From an uncultured Bacteroidales bacterium (lineage in GTDB: Bacteria > Bacteroidota > Bacteroidia > Bacteroidales > WCHB1-69): 16,044 nucleotides of DNA. Location: the NCBI GenBank assembly GCA_937901455.1, contig CALDIA010000018.1, forward strand, positions 1 to 16,044, in the 5' to 3' direction. A program made the position numbers and the translations under genes. The first letter of the stretch is position 1. Each line of letters starts with the position of its first letter. The notes under the pieces were generated by a model. That model saw nothing but the letters and a program-made list of their open reading frames with translations. It was not told where the DNA came from and did not search any database. This document shows, one piece after another, positions 14,760 through 16,044 of this stretch.

Positions 14760-15158
14760 ATGAATTCCATAATTGACAAATATGTTCATAATCAGAGGCT
14801 GAAGGAGTTTTTCAAATTCTGTGTCGTAGGTGTAATTGCCACAATCATTCATTATGGTATATATTTGTTGCTTGATCGGTGGATTGCAGTTAATGTGGCC
14901 TATACTATTGGTTATGCGGTCAGTTTGTGTTGTAATTTGTGGCTCACTTCTCGTTTTACATTCAAAGAAAAGGCTACGGCGATGCGCATAGGTGGTTTTT
15001 TGGCCAGTCACGGCGTGAATTATTTGCTGCACATGCTTTTCCTCAATTTGTTCTTATGGATAGGGATGTCCGAACAATGGGCACCACTTCCGGTGTATTG
15101 CATTGTGGTACCCATCAATTTCGTTTTGGTGAGAACGGCTTTCAAGAAGTTGAAATAG
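14760..15158 (+). CDS. GtrA-family membrane protein (putative polyprenyl-phosphate-sugar flippase)
   Basis: 132 residues from the ATG at 14760; a TTG three codons upstream is less likely. The opening RLKEFFKFCVVGVIATIIHYGIY and then YTIGYAVSLCCNLWLTSRFTF are signature blocks of the GtrA family, and four membrane helices are apparent (about 20-40, 48-66, 80-102, 107-125). GtrA proteins are thought to flip undecaprenyl-phosphate-linked glucose or a similar sugar across the inner membrane. It acts with the GtrB-like enzyme just upstream. A T9 run at 14733-14741 lies in the 61-base gap before it, flanked by GTTTC/GAAAC; this is too weak to call a terminator. Confidence 0.88.
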   Translation: MNSIIDKYVHNQRLKEFFKFCVVGVIATIIHYGIYLLLDRWIAVNVAYTIGYAVSLCCNLWLTSRFTFKEKATAMRIGGFLASHGVNYLLHMLFLNLFLWIGMSEQWAPLPVYCIVVPINFVLVRTAFKKLK

Positions 15159-15169
15159 TTGATGAATAT

Positions 15170-16044
15170 ATGTTGCTGAGTATCATTGTTCCGGTGTATA
15201 ATGTGGAAAGCTATCTCCACAAATGTGTCGACAGCCTTTTGGAGCAGGATTTGCCAAAGGAAGAGTATGAGATTGTCCTTGTCGACGACGGCTCCCCCGA
15301 TGGTTGTGGCATGATTTGCGACCAATATGCTGCAAGCCATGCCAACATTAGAGTCATTCATTGCGAAAACGGAGGCTTGAGTGCAGCTCGCAATTCAGGG
15401 CTCGAGGTGGCCCAGGGCAAGTATATCCAATTCGTCGATTCCGACGACTATTTGGAAGCCAATGTTCTGAATACGATGGTGGAAAAGATGGAGACCGACC
15501 AATTGGATGTGCTTCGTTTCAACTATCGCAACGTGAACGAGCAATATGAGGAGATTGAACCCAACAAAGACCCCAAACGCTGGGTGAGCTATTCCAATGA
15601 GGTTTGTGATGGGCTGACATTCCTGAACGAGCGATTAGGTCCGGCTTGTTACGCCTGCCAATTTATGATTCGCCGCGAATTGTTGGTCGACTGTCCCTTC
15701 AAGGAAGGCGTTTATTTTGAAGATACCGAATGGACGCCACGAATGCTCGTTAAGGCCAAAAGGGCTGCTTCAACCAATATGTTGGTTTACAACTATTTGT
15801 TCCGCGAAGGCTCCATCACACAAAGCGTGGACGAAAGGAAGAAAAGGAAAGTGTTGGGTGATAAGCTCCTTTTGATTGACTCTTTGCAAGAACAAATGAG
15901 GACGGTTACGGATAAAAGATGGTTTGAAGGGATGATAGCCCAAACAGTGATTTCGATCATTGCCTATGTTTGCGACAATTACTATGAAGAAAGGGTGTCC
16001 GTGTTGAAGGAGTTGAAGGCGAAAAATGTGTTCCCCTTGTCGAC
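15170..16044 (+). CDS. Family 2 glycosyltransferase, 3' truncated by window end
   Basis: The frame is open from ATG 15170 to the last base (291 codons and two bases), so the C-terminus lies outside the window. MLLSIIVPVYNVESYL is the GT-A first strand; VDDGSPDG (38-45), GGLSAARNSGL (68-78) and FVDSDDYL (88-95) are classical GT2 nucleotide-binding, donor and DxD metal motifs, in the pattern of EpsH/WcaA-type enzymes. Downstream, YFEDTEW gives the ED acceptor-side acid, and SITQS is also typical. It starts 11 bases after the flippase stop, so it is probably in the same transcript. Sugar specificity is unknown. Confidence 0.9.
   Translation, partial: MLLSIIVPVYNVESYLHKCVDSLLEQDLPKEEYEIVLVDDGSPDGCGMICDQYAASHANIRVIHCENGGLSAARNSGLEVAQGKYIQFVDSDDYLEANVLNTMVEKMETDQLDVLRFNYRNVNEQYEEIEPNKDPKRWVSYSNEVCDGLTFLNERLGPACYACQFMIRRELLVDCPFKEGVYFEDTEWTPRMLVKAKRAASTNMLVYNYLFREGSITQSVDERKKRKVLGDKLLLIDSLQEQMRTVTDKRWFEGMIAQTVISIIAYVCDNYYEERVSVLKELKAKNVFPLS

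Overview
The window is a stretch of a surface-polysaccharide (capsule, exopolysaccharide or O-antigen-like) biosynthesis locus, all genes on the + strand, most probably from a Bacteroidales bacterium (Prevotella/Bacteroides-like). The reasons are the density of family-2 glycosyltransferases, the general lack of Shine-Dalgarno sites, one TAnnTTTG-type -7 promoter element (8440-8447), and a Schlafen/AlbA_2 gene of the kind common in that order. No species can be named from the sequence alone.

Layout. (1) 1-3404: a 5'-truncated glycosyltransferase (GT), an asparagine-synthetase-like amidotransferase and a second GT joined by an ATGA stop/start overlap. (2) 3401-4866: a disrupted zone. It starts with the ruined 5' end of a lost GT2 gene, then a palindrome, then an AlbA_2/HATPase/winged-helix regulator gene broken by an internal out-of-frame deletion. 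(3) 4887-8383: a GT2, a FdtA/QdtA-type dTDP-sugar 3,4-ketoisomerase, an ATP-grasp ligase ending at a run of eight G, and an LpxA-like left-handed-beta-helix acyltransferase. (4) 8497-10759: an AT-rich three-gene cassette with its own putative promoter, made of a Cas2/SinR-like small protein, an ABC/OLD-type AAA ATPase (DUF3696-like) and an unrecognised 281-residue protein, tightly coupled by ATGA overlaps. It looks like an anti-phage or toxin-type module placed inside the sugar operon. (5) 10823-16044: a FdtB/QdtB-type PLP aminotransferase, a multi-pass GT-C-like membrane protein, a GtrB/DPM1-like GT, a GtrA-like flippase and a GT2 cut by the window end.

How the genes fit together. The ketoisomerase and aminotransferase would make a dTDP-3-amino-3,6-dideoxyhexose (Fuc3N or Qui3N type). 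The LpxA-like enzyme and/or the ATP-grasp ligase could acylate or aminoacylate its amino group, and the asparagine-synthetase-like enzyme may amidate a carboxyl group. The GT2 enzymes build the repeat unit in the cytoplasm. The GT-C/GtrB/GtrA trio resembles a Gtr-type side-branch system that loads a sugar on undecaprenyl phosphate, flips it and transfers it outside the membrane.

The most notable item is the Cas2-like/AAA/unknown cassette. Next are the poly-G tract whose length decides whether the ATP-grasp frame runs into the acyltransferase start, and the fossil GT2 start before the broken AlbA_2 gene. No gap without a gene exceeds about 130 bases.
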